The notes under the pieces were generated by a model. It saw nothing but the letters and a program-made list of their open reading frames with translations. It did no database searches and was not told the origin of the DNA. The position numbers and the translations under genes are program-made. Positions 36,797-50,800 of a stretch of 64,000 nt of DNA are shown piece by piece; positions within the stretch are counted from its first letter, which is position 1; every line of letters begins with the position of its first letter. Origin of the DNA: Cladorhizidae sp. MBARI D1340-BT2 (lineage: Eukaryota; Porifera; Demospongiae; Poecilosclerida; Cladorhizidae); the NCBI GenBank assembly GCA_028752905.1, contig JAQNBH010000002.1:29556762-29620761 (forward strand), given 5' to 3'.

Positions 36797-39700
36797 TAAG
36801 TCAAATGAACACTCGTCTGTACTCGAAGAACTTGCCAGACTACATTCTCATGGAGTATTTTCTTTTCATAGTTATTAGTAAATACAAGCACATCAAAGTC
36901 AGTTCTGCCGGTCTTGTTATAGTAACTAATGAGAATATCCTTGGGGAGATACTCATCAGGAGGGTAAAATTAAGGCAGTTCTAAAATTGGCTCTAACAAA
37001 GAGCTTTAATTTAAATACTGATGGAAAACAATGCCTGCAACTTTAAAGGACTATACTTGTCAAATAATAGAAGACCTAAACGATAATACTGGCACTTTGT
37101 TGTGTATTTTGAGGGATTCATCTTATACTAATATTGACCTGCATATTTGTAGCTACTTAGCTGCAATGGTGAGGAGTGGAGTGAGTGAGAGGGAGGGGTA
37201 ATTAAGATCCAATAAGAACCACACCGTGAATAGCATTAAAATATATAGCAGCTTGTAAATAGCTGAAAGTACTGCATACTTGATAATTACAGGTTTATAA
37301 ATCGGTTGACTCTTTAATTACTACAGCTGTGTAATAATTTCAATTTCATTTTGAACTATATACAATTAGTGATGAAAGAAATATAGAAAATGAGTCATGA
37401 TAGTTAAGAAACAAAATAACTAAATATTATAAATTGGTAATGTCTGCTCGCTCTACCTGTCCTGTTTGTTTTGAGGTGTTCATCTGTAACTTTGGCGTGC
37501 CTAGTTTGTACCCATGGACCCATGAGCCGATGCCCTGGATCCAATCAGCCATCGGGAGTTCCTGCTGCAGCATTGCCACACACAGGTAGCCCCCCGTGCC
37601 ACGTGGTGAGGTTGGTCCACCTGTTTCCTCTCCAGCAACCTCTCCAAATGGTGAGCGGCCACTTTCGGGGTTCAATTTTAGTCAAATATCCTAGTCTAAG
37701 ATCCTAAAGAGGATCCCTAGTGGATCCAGAACCCTTGCCATTTCAAAGTTAGTTACCATATTGGAAGGTGTGGCTTTCAGCAATTCTCAAAGTGCTTGGG
37801 AGAGGCTTTTCCTCTTCACTTCTAGCTTCCTAAGAGTGCCCCCAAGTTGTGGGATCAGAGTTGGTCCTTGGCGTTAATAAGCTGCTGAGAGAGGAGAAAG
37901 ATGCCCCTGCTCCAAGTATCCCCCTTAGGAAGAGTAGAGCTACCATTCTGGATCCCTTGAAATCACTGGGTCGCCGAGTGTCTGAGAAGCTGGAGGAGGG
38001 AGATTTTAAAGGATCTCTTTGCTTGGCTTCCTCAGAAGTTTCTATGGCTGAAAGGTGTGATGCCATCTTCTCTGCCCTGAGGCAGAAGCACCCATCTCCT
38101 TATCCTAATGCGTCCATCCCACCCACCCCTGATGTCTTTCCTGTGCCATTGATTATTTCGAAGGGGATGTTGCTCAAGCAGTCAGATCCTTCCTCTGTGG
38201 GTCGGCTGGTGGACCTGATGGTTTAAGACCACAACATCTGAAGGACATACTGAAGCATCCCAATGAAGTCTCCTCTCTTCTCTCTGTCTTAGCTGCCTTC
38301 TCTACCATGGTCCTAGAGGGAAGAATTCTTTCCTCTATCCATCTTTGGGTCTACCCTATTGGCTCTAAAGAAGAAAGGAGGTGGGATCAGACCCATAGCA
38401 ATAGGCCCTTCATCGGCTAGTGGCCAAGGTAGCTGGGAACATGGTCAGTGAGGACATGGCATCCCCACTAGCACACAGGTAGCTGGGTTTTGGAATCAGT
38501 GGGGGGGGGGGGGGGGGGGGGGGGGTGAAGCAGCTATCCATGCCCCCAGGCAGTTTCTTAACTACCTGCATGCAGTAGTAAAGCTTGACATCATCAATTC
38601 TGTGCGCAGAGACAAGATGTTGGATGCTGTAGCACCTGTAATCTACCTTTTGTTCATTCTGCATACTCTTCAGTCTCTTCACCATCCTCTTTGTTCTGGG
38701 GTGACAAGTCGTTGCAACAGCTGAAGTGGTGCAAGGAGATCCTCTTGGCCCCCTCCTTTTTTCTCTTTCACTCCATCTTAACTGCGCTCAGCTGTCATCG
38801 GAGTTGTGTGTAATGTTTCTAGATGACATCACTCTGTGGGGCTCAATGGAAGATATAATTCATGATCTAGAGCTCATTAAACAAACTGAAAAGATTTGGT
38901 TAATTTTGAACAATGACAAGTCTGAGATCATTTGCCATGATGCAGTTTCGAGAGGAACCATCTTATGCTCTCTCCCAGGAGCTCATGTAGTTGATCCATC
39001 TGATGCCTGTCTCCTGGATTCTCTGATGGGTATCATGGATTCTGACTAAACTGTTCTCAGCAACAAAATCAGTGCCCTTGAGGTCATGGGGGACAGGCTC
39101 GATTCGTTTCTGCTCAGGATGCCTTAATCCTGCTACGTAATGCATTTTCTATCCCTAAGCTTCAATACACTTTCAGGACTTCTCCATGTTTTCTCTCTCC
39201 TGCCCTAATACATTATGATGAGTGTCTCCAGTTAATTGTGAGTGGTATCACTAACATTAATTTCACTGAAAATGTCCGTTCTTGGTTGCAGGCCACTCTC
39301 TCTGTTGGTGTAGGGAGTCTTGGAATCAGGAGTGCAGTGCAGCTTGCTCCCTCTGCCTTCTTGGCCTCAGCTGCTCCACTCATGACCTGGTCAAGCCATC
39401 CTGCCACCTCACTTGTTTTCACTCCCTGTTTCTTTTTGGATAATTTCCTTTCAGCACTGAGAATGGTCTATGGATCAAGGCAATTCCCCAGTATCTGGTC
39501 ATGCAGTGTGCTTCCAGAAATCCTGGGGTATGTGCAGGGTGTCAAAGTCCGTGGAAACTTTGTTGCACAATGCACCTGACAATTTGGCTCGAGCCCGGTT
39601 TTCGGCTCTTTCTTCTAAGAAAGAATCCAGTGCATGGCTAAATGCCCTCCCCATCTTGTCCCTGGGTTTGACAATGGATGACGATAACATCAAGCTTGCC

Positions 39701-41287
39701 GTTGGTCTCCGCCTGGGCTTCACTTAGTGTTGCCGCCATAACTGCCACCACTGTGGAGCAGAAGTGGATCGTCTTGTTCTCCATGGTCATAGCTGCAAGG
39801 GAAGCGAAGGATGTTTCTACCGTCATGCCACCATGAATTACATCCTCTTCCAGGCATTGTCATCTGCAGGTGCCCATCTGCCGGTGCCCCTTCCTTGATG
39901 GAACTGTTGGTTCTCTTTCATTCTGATGGGGTAACCATGGTGCATGATGACAAGCTACTGGTGTGGGATGCAACCTGCACAGATATGTTTTCCCAGTCGT
40001 ATCGGGGTGCAGTGCTGGAGCTGTGGCTGCTATGGCTGAGGAGAAAAAAGTGGCCAAGTCTACCAGCCTAGATCCTTGCTACTTTTTGTGCCTGTGTCCA
40101 TCAAGTCATTGGGGGGCATCGGGAACAGGTCGATGGCTTTCCTGAAGGAACTCAGCCACAGTTATAAGGCAAAGAACTGGGGAGGTGAATGCCTGTGCTC
40201 ACCTCCTTCAGTGTCTCTCACTGGAAGTCCAGTGTGGCTATGCTTTGTCTCTTTTGGGGTCAGTCGGGAGTTGAACTTGTCGTTAGCTTTTTAGTTATAT
40301 ATTTATGTACTTATTAATTTGATTGTTGTTATTTTTGTAATTGATATTTGTTGTTATTATTGTTGTTATTAAGAAGAAGAAAAAGAAGGGAGGAAAAGAA
40401 GAAAAAATACATTTTTTTAAATATAAAAATAACTAGCCATGGACTGTTCTGACTAAAGTAACGTATTATCACAAAATTGTAGAGAATGATGTAGAATTGA
40501 CCATGATTGAGTTGCGTATATATTATTTATTTGTACAGACTTCTTTGGCATATACTAACCAAAGTAAGTTCATAAAACATTGCACAATTTCACTCTCCTT
40601 CTCAAGAGCAAAGGGACTTATTCAAGCATGGAAAGCTCACATAACTTGATATGTATTTGCCTTTATAGTGAGAAATATATATATATACTAGGAACTTGCT
40701 GACATTTCTGTGTACACTGTGTACACTTATAAGATAGTGCATGTCAAATCAAAACAGGAGTTAAAAGTGCCAATGGAAAATATTCCTCGTGTGTCTCTTC
40801 CAACATTCCACGTAACCTTATAGTATGACTAAAGAGAGTGGAAACAAGATCTTCACCATAATCTTGAACTTTACATGACAGATTCTTCTTACCATTTTTA
40901 ATTTAATAAGAACTCAAGTGCATTGTTCTGGAAGATGACTACAATAATGGTCGTTGCATAACTGTATTATCGGCCCATATACGTTATACTGTCTACTGAC
41001 CATATTTGTAATGAGCTACAGTAAACACCTTTTACTTTCTCCCTAGCTGTTTAATTCAATATGCCTATTGTCCAATTAGGGAGAACTTCATCACTCTGTT
41101 CTTGCAAATTTTCTCCTCACATCAATATTACTGCATGATTATGTATTTGATCAATTTCTAGGCTACTGCTTAGACAGAATACTGCCAGCTTCTTTGGAAA
41201 CAACTTTGGTGTTGATTGTGGTTCAAGGTGCATTTGACAGGAATATTCAAGGATAATTAATTCATGCTAAAATAGAAACAAGTCCAT
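36797..41287 (+). repeat. 4.5-kb duplicated block, copy B
   Basis: Co-linear with 2375-7060. Its right end at CAAGTCCAT is replaced by a minus-strand copy of the short dispersed repeat at 41288. The non-coding tail 40290-41270 has no gene. Confidence 0.85.
37438..40290 (+). pseudogene. RLE-type LINE, copy B
   Basis: Better preserved than copy A. An N-terminal domain at 37849-38226 has KSLGRRVSEKLEEGDFKGSL. Next is an RT entry-like segment (near 38355-38420, GGIRPIAIGP in a broken frame). The palm at 38726-39049 has VQGDPLGPLLFSL and the FLDD catalytic pair. SWLQATLSVGVGSLGIRSAV is near 39290 and MDDDNIKLAVGLRLGF near 39680. The endonuclease region up to about 40250 includes LLVWDATCTDMF near 39955. 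Stops and frameshifts throughout, and a G run at about 38499-38525 at the same place as in copy A. Confidence 0.8.
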
Positions 41288-41370
41288 TAAAATCACCTAC
41301 TCAATAATCGACTTCAAATTTTATTCACTTGACATTTCGACTAGATGCTCTAGTCTTCATCAATTCCAGA
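41288..41370 (-). repeat. Dispersed short repeat with hammerhead-like core (copy 4)
   Basis: Reverse orientation; perfect GACTAG/CTAGTC hairpin, but the first core base is changed (TTGATGA). Confidence 0.75.
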
Positions 41371-41811
41371 GTTGTAACCCTTCTTTAAAAGTATAGTAGT
41401 CTCTCATTTTTCCCTCTGCTAACATCGGGATCTTCTGCTGAGATAGCTTCGACCAAATAATATTGATAGCTATGTCTGGTACGTCACTGTATGCCACCAG
41501 CTTGTACAAAATCCTAAAGACGAAATTTCACGTTTTCACTGTTTTGGGGCTCCTCCGTTTTACTAATTTCACGAAGGCAAGGCTCGCTGTAAAAGTCAAA
41601 ACCGCTGAAAACACCGTTTATGATAGTAAGAAGCCGCCATGTTTGTTTTCTTGTCGCCATTTTGTTCGAACCTGCGAGGGCGCTGTGCATGATCAAGAAC
41701 GTATACGCCAAACAATGACATCATCCTTGTGATCTTTACCATAGATACTAGCTTCCACTATCTACGCTAAACTGAGCCAGGGTTAACACGCTGGGCAATT
41801 AAAGGGGAGGA
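41371..41811. promoter_or_regulatory. Presumed promoter and 5' region of FAM8A1
   Basis: Non-repetitive sequence between the last repeat and the ATG of the FAM8A1-like gene. Contains the two CCAT sites described separately and TGACATCA near 41715. No TATA box was recognised. Transcription start not determinable from sequence. Confidence 0.4.
41633..41665. promoter_or_regulatory. Two YY1-like CGCCAT sites
   Basis: GCCGCCATGTT (41633-41643) and GTCGCCATTTT (41653-41663) match the YY1 consensus (CCAT core with GC-rich left flank). They lie about 150-180 bp before the ATG, a common position in TATA-less animal promoters. Confidence 0.4.
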
Positions 41812-41866
41812 ATGGCTACCACAGCGGAACCAACGAATAAATCTGAAGTTACAGAGCCCCGAAAAG
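41812..41866 (+). CDS. FAM8A1: FAM8A1 exon 1
   Basis: ATG in context GAGGAATGG, 18 codons (MATTAEPTNKSEVTEPRK) plus one base, donor GTAAGA. The phase fits exon 2 exactly. Weakest exon because it is short and 8.3 kb from the next; the start is inferred. Confidence 0.65.
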
Positions 41867-44800
41867 GTAAGACGGTTTACAATAAGTGATTGTACTTTTA
41901 CTATAGACAATTGTCTGACGGCCACTTTCTCGCGACGAAAGAGAAAGGCTAGCATTCGGTTCTTTGCGGTATACTGTCAGTTATGGTAGTAAGTTCTAAG
42001 TGTGTTTGGTGGGGTGTTTCCTGTAGGTGGCTTTCAAAGCTAACCCTTTACCTCATTGTTAATGGGAAAGGTTATCATTATGCCAAATTTGTTCTGGCAC
42101 CATCAAAGAGGTGGTGTTTAACCCTTTCATGGATAACTTATTAACACAGGGTTTAATTTTTTTTAGAAAATCAACGTTTCAGAAAAGCAATGAAGTACCT
42201 AGCAACCATAGATATAATAAGTACATGTAACCAAACACAGCCAATGTTTAGATGTAAACAATAATGATGATGAAGGGCCTGGAGGGAATACCATTGACAC
42301 AGAAGGACGAGCGGGTGCAGCAGCCACACTACTCTGGACCCCTATATCATCATCAAATGCTTCACCAGCATCTATATGAAAGGAGAAATCTGCAATTACT
42401 TTCAGTCAGGGACCTCTAGGCCTAGCTGCACCACTACCCATATCTCCCTCTCTGTCTATATCTATAGCCTCACCATATACTTACTCTATGCCCTATTGAT
42501 AGCCTTATAGCCATAGTCGAACCCTAGTTCTATAGCTAGACACACCCCTTCTTAGTAATCTCAAACCCCCCAGAAACTACACGGGGGAAAAAATGTCCCA
42601 AACAACTATTGCAATATCATATGTTTTGTAAGATCTATTTTATGTCTACACTTACTACTCACCTTGGGACTGTTCTTGGTTCTCCTCGGCACCTGTAGAG
42701 ACACTATCATCGACAAAAGACGCATCTACGAAGGCGCTATGGCTACCACTAACTATAGGCTCAGAAATGACAGTTCTACTCAGAGCTGCTACTTCCTCAG
42801 GAGCTACAACTCATTGTCCATGGTACGCATGGACCTCTTCTCCTTCGTTGCAACTGGATTCATTCTCAGAGAGACCAAAATCTCTGTTGTAGCACCTTGA
42901 CAAAATATCACTCTCGGTGAACTAGGAATCCATTTTTACTTCAAGTTTGATGTCACGGCTACCTTAGTTACCGAAGTAGTACATCAACGATATTAAATAT
43001 GTAGCTAGAGCAACTCTCTGGGCATGCGCTGATACAATCAGTATGCGTGTAGCTGCAATGGTCGATCTCTAATATATTTTTTTGCGAAGTTAGTTTGCTC
43101 TCGCGTCATATGACGCTTACATCCACAAAAGGGTTAATTAGTACATACTTGCTGCACGTTCAGGCATGAGTTGCCTTCATGATGACATTAACATGATTAG
43201 ATTTTGGAACTCTGTTACCTTCTGCCTCTTCATAAGAGAAGAAAGGTCATCACAGACCAAACAACATACCGAAAGTCATCTTCTTCCATATCCATTTATG
43301 ATCAGTTGCACTTCCTGACCCACACTAGCTACACTGCCTGCCCCACACTGATGTCAGCTACACAGCCTGCCCCACACTGATGGCTACACTGCCTGCCCCA
43401 CACTGATGGCTACACTGCCTGCCCCACACTGATGTCAGCTGCACTGCCTGCCCCACACTAGCTGCACTGCCTGCCCCACACTGATGGCTACACTGCCTGC
43501 CCCACACTGATGGCTACACTGCCTGCCCCACACTGATGGCTACACTGCCTGCCCCACACTGATGTCAAATATTTCTGTTAGAGAAGCCAGTAATTAGATT
43601 CCAGCTAAATAAATTCAGTTGCTTGTACTGCAAGACCCTCCAGAGGAAGCAAGGGTTGGCAATGTAGGACTGTTCTTGTAGCTTGTGAACCTCAAGGTCG
43701 CAATGGTGAGCTTATCTCCATGAGAAGGTGTGTCTGCGGCTCTTGTCTCCATAAATAGCTCCTTGTTTGCTATTACTCATGCCATGCTAGATATCTGCTG
43801 TGCTGTGCTGCGTAGAGCGTGCTAAAGTAACTCATTGTTCCATGATGTGTGTTGGTATCGAAACCAGGAAAGTTTCACTGTTGACCTCTACTTGACCTCC
43901 ATCTCACAGCACTCTTGACCTATTAGGGCCTCTATCTCACTGCACTATTGACCTCTGCACTATTGACCTCTATTAGAGCCTCTCTCACTGCACTATTGAC
44001 CTCAATAGGGCCTCTTTCACTGCCATTGACCTCTATTAGAGCCTCTCTCACTGCATTATTGACCTCTATTAGAGCCTCTCTCACTGCATTATTGACCTCT
44101 ATTAGAGCCTCTCTCACTGCACTATTGACCTCTATTAGGGCCTCTCTCACTGCACTATTGACCTCTATTAGAGTCTCTCTCACTGCACTATTGACCTCTA
44201 TTAGAGCCTCTCTCACTGCACTATTGACCTCTATTAGAGCCTCTCTCACTGCCCTATTGACCTCTATTAGGGCCTCTCTCACTGCACTATTGACCTCTAT
44301 TAGGGCCTCTCTCACTGCACTATTGACCTCTATTAGGGCCTCTCTCACTGCACTATTGACCTCTATTAGAGCCTCTCTCACTGCACTATTGACCTCTATT
44401 AGGGCCTCTCTCACTGCACTATTGACCTCTATTAGAGTCTCTCTCACTGCACTATTGACCTCTATTAGAGCCTCTCTCACTGCACTATTGACCTCTATTA
44501 GAGCCTCTCTCACTGCACTATTGACCTCTATTAGAGCCTCTCTCATTGCCCTATTGACCTCTATTAGGGCCTCACTATTGACCTCTATTAGGGCCTCTAT
44601 CACTGCACTATTGACCTCTATTAGAGCCTCTCTCACTGCACTATTGACCTCTATTAGGGCCTCTATCACTGCACTATTGACCTCTATTAGGGCCTCTCTC
44701 ACTGCACTATTGACCTCTATTAGGGCCTCACTATTGGGGCCTCTATCACTGCACTATTGACCTCTATTAGGGCCTCTCTCACTGCACAATCAGGGGTGTA

Positions 44801-47800
44801 TTTGGGGGCGGGGGGGGGGGCATTCGCCCCCCCTTGTATCATTCTCGCCCCCCCCCCCCCCTTGAAATTAGAGATATTTTTTTAAATAATGTCAAGAAAG
44901 GTGTAATACAAGAAAGGTGTAATAAGCTTATGATATCAGGTTCAAATGATAGGAATGTCAAACTGAGGTTCTTCTTGGTTTTCTCTGCCATACGTCCACA
45001 ATCTCTTCAAGGTCGCTCTCAGAGAGTACTTCTGGTGCCTCTATAGCAATCCTCATAAGGTGAGAAAGGCTGCAGTCACTTAGAGAATTACGCAAACGAG
45101 TCTTGATCATCTTCATCTGTGAGAAGCTTCTCTCCACAGAAGCAGTAGAAACTGGAATCGATAAGCAGATGGAGGCAATCTTGTGCAAATTGGGAAACAT
45201 GGCCTTGAGCATGTCGTTTGAAACAAGTTCTTTCAGCTGTGATGCAGTAGTATCCCGTGGTTGCTTGACTAACAGCTGGCGGAATGTTTTCCACTCTGTA
45301 AGTATTTCAGTGGAAATCATGGCTGTCTTCACTGTTTCTTCTCCATCCAATGTTTCTGCATCTCTATCTTCTCCGTAGTGAGCAATCAGTTTCTCAACAG
45401 ACGTGTCTCCATAAGTGGGAAAAGATACTGAATCTGGTTTTGGAACTTTCCGTGGATCGAATATAGACAATGCTGATACAACAGCGTTGGATGAAGAAAA
45501 TCGGCTTGTTATGTTGGCCTTTAAATCAGCAACAAAAGGCTTACCAACAACATTCTGGAACGAAAGTATTTTATCAGCGTCAATAGACACCTTTGTAGAT
45601 GACTTCAAGTCTTCAACGTTTTCAAGAAGCTCCAACACCCAGTTCGCTCCAGGCAAAACTGCATCATCCAAGGATTTAACAGTAGCATCAACAAGGAATG
45701 ATATCAACGAGAGGTCAAGCTGCTCTGCCTGAAGTGCTTTGCTGAGCTTGGCTACTTGTGGTAGAGTGAAATCAAGCAAATATATAGCTGCAATCGTAGA
45801 CAATTTGCAGAGGGCACCATGGATTCCAAGAGCTTCTGGCTCGTGGGACGTCTCGTAGATGTTCCCAATGGTGATTACAATTGCAGAATAACTTGCTTTG
45901 ACAGCTTTGACACACCTTTCATGTGCCAGCCAGCGTGTGTCAGATGGCTTGATCACTTTCATTTCTGGAAGTTCAAGAACGTGCTGTACCTCCTTCAGAC
46001 ACTCTGCTCGCTTGGGGGAATTGCGAAAATGCTTCCAAAGAGTAGTCAATGTTCTGTAAACATGAGCAATTCCAGGAGTTTTATTGGCAGCTTGCACACA
46101 AGCCAACTGCAGTAAGTGACAGTGGCAGTGTATAAACAGAGCGTGAGGAGTATGTTTCTTGATACGTGCCTGAACCCCGGTCTTTCGTCCAGAAAAAGTT
46201 GCAGCTCCATCAAATCCCAATCCAACTATTCTTCCGACTTGTAGACCTTTCTTCTTTAAACAATCGATGAGATTAGAATAGATGGTCTCTGCATCAGCCT
46301 TCTTCAATGGAATAAGCTCCAGAAAGCACTCTACTGGTACACCATCTTCCTCCCAGCGGCAAAACACAGACAATTCTTCTACGTTGGTGACATCTGTGCA
46401 CTCATCTGCCATGAGGCTGTACATAGGTGCCTTTTGAAGTCGCTTCAGAATCGACTCCTCCACCCATGTCCCCAATGATTCGATGAATTCAACCACAGCC
46501 AATCTTGATGTGTACACAGCATTTCATGGTGCAGTTTCTAAGAATTGCTTCAAATGTTGGCTGCCACATCGAACCACCACGTCAACCAGCTTCTCAAATT
46601 TTGTCGAATGTGCAACTTGTTCTTTCGTAAGAAAATGAGTGAGTAGGATCAGGCACTTCACTGCAGCTCTGTTCTGAGCTCTTTTGCGAGCTAAAACATT
46701 CTGGAGTTGCTGTACAACTGTTCCACCTTTGGCTGCTCCTTTAGCTGCAAAAAGAGCTTGAGTTGCATGGATATGGAAGTCACTTCTCGCATGAGCTTTC
46801 ATTTTTTCAACAGCTTTCTTCCAATTTCTGCAAGGTTGTGTGACCCACACTCCTCCAGTACGCTGCAGACCAGATTGCTTGCAAACCTTGCAAAAGGCAC
46901 CATCGCTATCCTCGTCATAATAGAGCCAACTGAAATCTTTCTCCCAGCTCTTAAGAGTATTTTCTCTTCGTGGATACAGAAGAGCGGTGTTTGTTTTGCT
47001 TGCTTTTCTTTGAAGGTGGAGGACTAAGGCTAGGACTAGATGCCTCGACATGCTCAGAGCTATCTGTTCTGCTATCTTCGCTATCGCTGCTATTAGCATG
47101 AGAAGAGGCTTGAGAAGTACTTGCAAAGTATGAGCGAATATCCATATTAATATGAAGAGAAATCAGCTAGTAAGGTTTCTTTTATAGAGACTTTAAGACC
47201 ATGACATAATGGACTGAGTTAAAAATACTGAGAGAGAGTGGGAAAGAAGGAGGGAACTGAAGAAGTGACAAACCTACAAAGGAGAACACGTGGTGGTGTG
47301 TGATGACTTTAAGACCATGACATAATGGACTGAGTTAAAAATACTGAGAGAGAGTGGGAAAGAAGGAGGGAACTGAAGAAGTGACAAACCTACAAAGGAG
47401 AACACGTGGTGGCGTGTGATGACATCATGTCTAAGATTAGACTTGAAGACCATGACATAATGGACTGAGTTAAAAATACTGAGAGAGAGGGAGTGGGAAA
47501 GAAGGAGAAACAAAAGAAGTGACAAACCTACAAAGGAGAGCACGTGGTGGTGTGTGATGTCATCGTGTCATGACACATGCTCTCCTTTTTCCAAGCAGCT
47601 ACAATATCATGAGAAATATATACAGTCTAGCCATAGTTCGGTATAGCATAATGCCATTGGTAGTCAGTCAAAATAGCTATCCTCAGACATTGTAAAAGCA
47701 AAAAAAAATATGGGGGGATCTTCCCCCCAGACCCCCCTTTTACGACTTATGAACATGTTAAGAAAATATTAACAAAAATTAGGGCACCAAGTGACCAACC

Positions 47801-50800
47801 ATTTCCACCCCCCCCCCCCCCCCCCTAGAGAACTAGAGAAAAATTGTGTATGAAACCTGTTGTCCATGATTTTGTAAGAAAATGCATGGAATGCAACATA
47901 ATTCGATTTCACAAAAGCCCACCTCCATTATACGAGTGACAAGTGACTATATCTAATCTATATATATGCTGATTGCCGTAGCATGCAACTTCAGCAACTA
48001 TTTAAGATGGAATGTTGTACTAAAGATTTTAGAAAAAGTGCATGCCATCATAAGTAGCAGCTATATATACAGTTAGTACTGCAAAAATACCTGTGGGTAA
48101 AACACTTTCGTACTCCACGCGGAAGCCCAGGGTGCACGTCCCCTTTCCGCACCATCCAGGCTCTCCGCCCCCCCCTTATTTTTCCATATCTCAAGTTCGC
48201 CCCCCCCATGGCAAAATTTCTGTATACAACCCTGGTTGTTGACCTCTATTAGAGCCTCTCTCACTGCATTATTGACCTCTATTAGGGCCTCTCTCCACTG
48301 CACTATTGACCTCTATTAGGGCCTCTCTCACTGCACTATTGACCTCTATTAGAGCCTCTCTCACTGCATTATTGACCTCTATTAGGGCCTCTCTCACTGC
48401 ACTATTGACCTATTAGGGCCTCTCACTGCACTATTGACCTCTATTAGAGCCTCTCTCACTGCATTATTCATTATTGACCTCTATTAGAGCCTCTCTCACT
48501 GCACTATTGACCTCTATTAGGGCCTCTCTCACTGCATTATTGACCTCTATTAGGGCCTCTCTCACTGCATTATTGACCTCTATTAGGGCCTCTCTCACTG
48601 CACTATTGACCTCTATTAGGCCTCTCTCACTGCACTATTGACCTCTATTAGGGCCTCTCTCACTGCACTATTGACCTCTATTAGGGCCCCTCTCACTGCA
48701 CTATTGACCTCTATTAGAGCCTCTCTCACTGTACTATTGACCTCTATAAGGGCCTCTCTCACTGCATTATTGACCTCTATTAGGGCCACTCTCACTGCAC
48801 TATTGACCTCTATTAGGGCCTCTCTCACTGCACTATTGACCTCTATTAGAGCCTCTCTCACTGCACTATTGACCTCTATTAGGGCCTCTCTCACTGCATT
48901 ATTGACCTCTATTAGGGCCTCTCTCACTGCACTATTGACCTTTATTAGAGCCTCTCACTGCACTATTGACCTCTATTAGGGCCTCTCTCACTGCACTATT
49001 GACCTCTATTAGGGCCCCTCTCACTGCACTATTGACCTCTATTAGAGCCTCTCTCACTGCACTATTGACCTCTATTAGGCCTCTCTCACTGCACTATTGA
49101 CCTCTATTAGAGCCTCTCTCACTGCACTATTGACCTCTATTAGGGCCTCTCTCACTGCACTATTGACCTCTATTAGGGCCTCTCTCACTGCACTATTGAC
49201 CTATATTAGAGCCTCTCTCACTGCACTATTGACCTCTATTAGGGCCTCTCTCACTGCACTATTGACCTCTATTAGAGCCTCTCTCACTGCACTATTGACC
49301 TCTATTAGGGCCTCTCTCACTGCTCTGATTATTATCCTGGTCTAGTATGCGAGTTTTGTGAGGGATTTCCCCCTTGAATACCAACAGCTTCACATCCAGT
49401 TGTTTAGTTCTGTGTGTATTATTTTACTTTTAGAAGTTAGCCAGTAACTGGAGTAAGTGTTCATTGGCAGTTAACGGGTCCTTATTTCCCTCTACATGTC
49501 GAGTCCACCCTCCTGGGCACAATAAAGTCTCCCCCCCACCGGTCTTGGAGTTTATTATTTAGATTTGCACACTAATTAATGCTGAGGTTGTTTACATGTG
49601 CACTACCTTGCACACTAGTAATTAAAGCTGGGGCTTGCACGCTAGTAATTAAAGCTGGGGCTTGCACACTAGTAATTAAAGCTGGGGCTTGCACACTAGT
49701 AATTAAAGCTGGGGCTTGCACACTAGTAATTATAGCTGGGGCTTGCACGCTAGTAATTATAGCTGGGGCTTGCACACTAGTAATTAAAGCTGGGGCTTGC
49801 ACACTAGTAATTATAGCTGGGGCTTGCACGCTAGTAATTAAAGCTGGGGCTTGCACACTAGTAATTAAAGCTGGGGCTTGCACACTAGTAATTAAAGCTG
49901 GGGCTTGCACACTAGTAATTAAAGCTGGGGCTTGCACACTAGTAATTAAAGCTGGGGCTTGCACACTAGTAATTAAAGCTGGGGCTTGCACACTAGTAAT
50001 TATAGCTGGGGCTTGCACACTAGTAATTATAGCTGGGGCTTGCACACTAGTAATTAAAGCTGGGGCTTGCACACTAGTAATTAAAGCTGTGGCTATTATT
50101 ATTATTCCTTGGCTAGATTCATTATTAAAGATTTTAAGTCGTGAATATTGCCTCATCCTCTCTCATCACAGATCATCAGTTTGACTTTGTCAACTGGCTG
50201 CATTGGGCCTTGTGGTGGCAACAATGTTCCTACTACATGTATGCCACGCCCAATATGTGGACACACCCACAACCATCCTCTCACCTTCCTCTTGGTCAAG
50301 CCACCCCTCTCGGAGCCAGGGGATATCCGACAGCTGGCAGGAACTCCTCCACAGCTACCCCAGGGATGGGAATTCAGATTAGGATAATCAATGGTATGTA
50401 TGTTATGGCATGTGAGAAGATCATGTTACTCCATTATGAGGGGTGTGCCAAGAGGATCATGTGACCCTCAGGTGATGCAGGAAGTGGTCATGTGACTACC
50501 AAGGTCATGTGCCAAGAGATCATGTGACCCTCAAGTGATGCCTGCAGAGGTCATGTGACTCTAAGGTTTGCTCCTGGAAGTTGTATGACTAGAAGGTGTG
50601 ACTTTCAGTTCATGTAATTATGGGGTCATGTGACTGTGTGATATATGCTGAGAATGTCACATGAGTAGACTGCTGTGATTATGTCATGTGACTGTCATGT
50701 GGCCATGTGATATGTGCTGAGAATGTCACGTGAGTAGACTGCTATGACTAAGTCATGTGGCTGTCATGTGACTATGTGATATATGCTGAGAATCACATGA

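Larger units (their letters stand above)
44791..48234 (-). mobile_element. hAT transposon inserted in the 33-bp minisatellite
   Basis: The left end CAGGGGTGTAT is matched by the inverted right end CAGGGTTGTAT (48224-48234). Both are followed inward by G/C runs (44805-44870; 48167-48208). The same minisatellite lies directly outside both ends. No clean 8-bp target duplication is visible (left TGCACAAT, right GTTGACCT), perhaps because the flanking repeat has since rearranged. Confidence 0.75.

Noticed and set aside
41463..41732. 89-codon frame upstream of FAM8A1
   Set aside because: No recognisable motif; overlaps the presumed promoter.
43932..44760. 256-270 codon frames on both strands
   Set aside because: Artefact of the 33-bp minisatellite, whose unit is a multiple of three and lacks stops; the same applies to 48616-49345, 49572-50184 and 58180-58857.
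43876..50094. CRISPR array
   Set aside because: Units are contiguous with no unique spacers, and the DNA is eukaryotic.
50148..50387. Alternative frame across FAM8A1 exon 2
   Set aside because: Does not fit the phases of exons 1 and 3 and lacks the aromatic-rich conserved segment.
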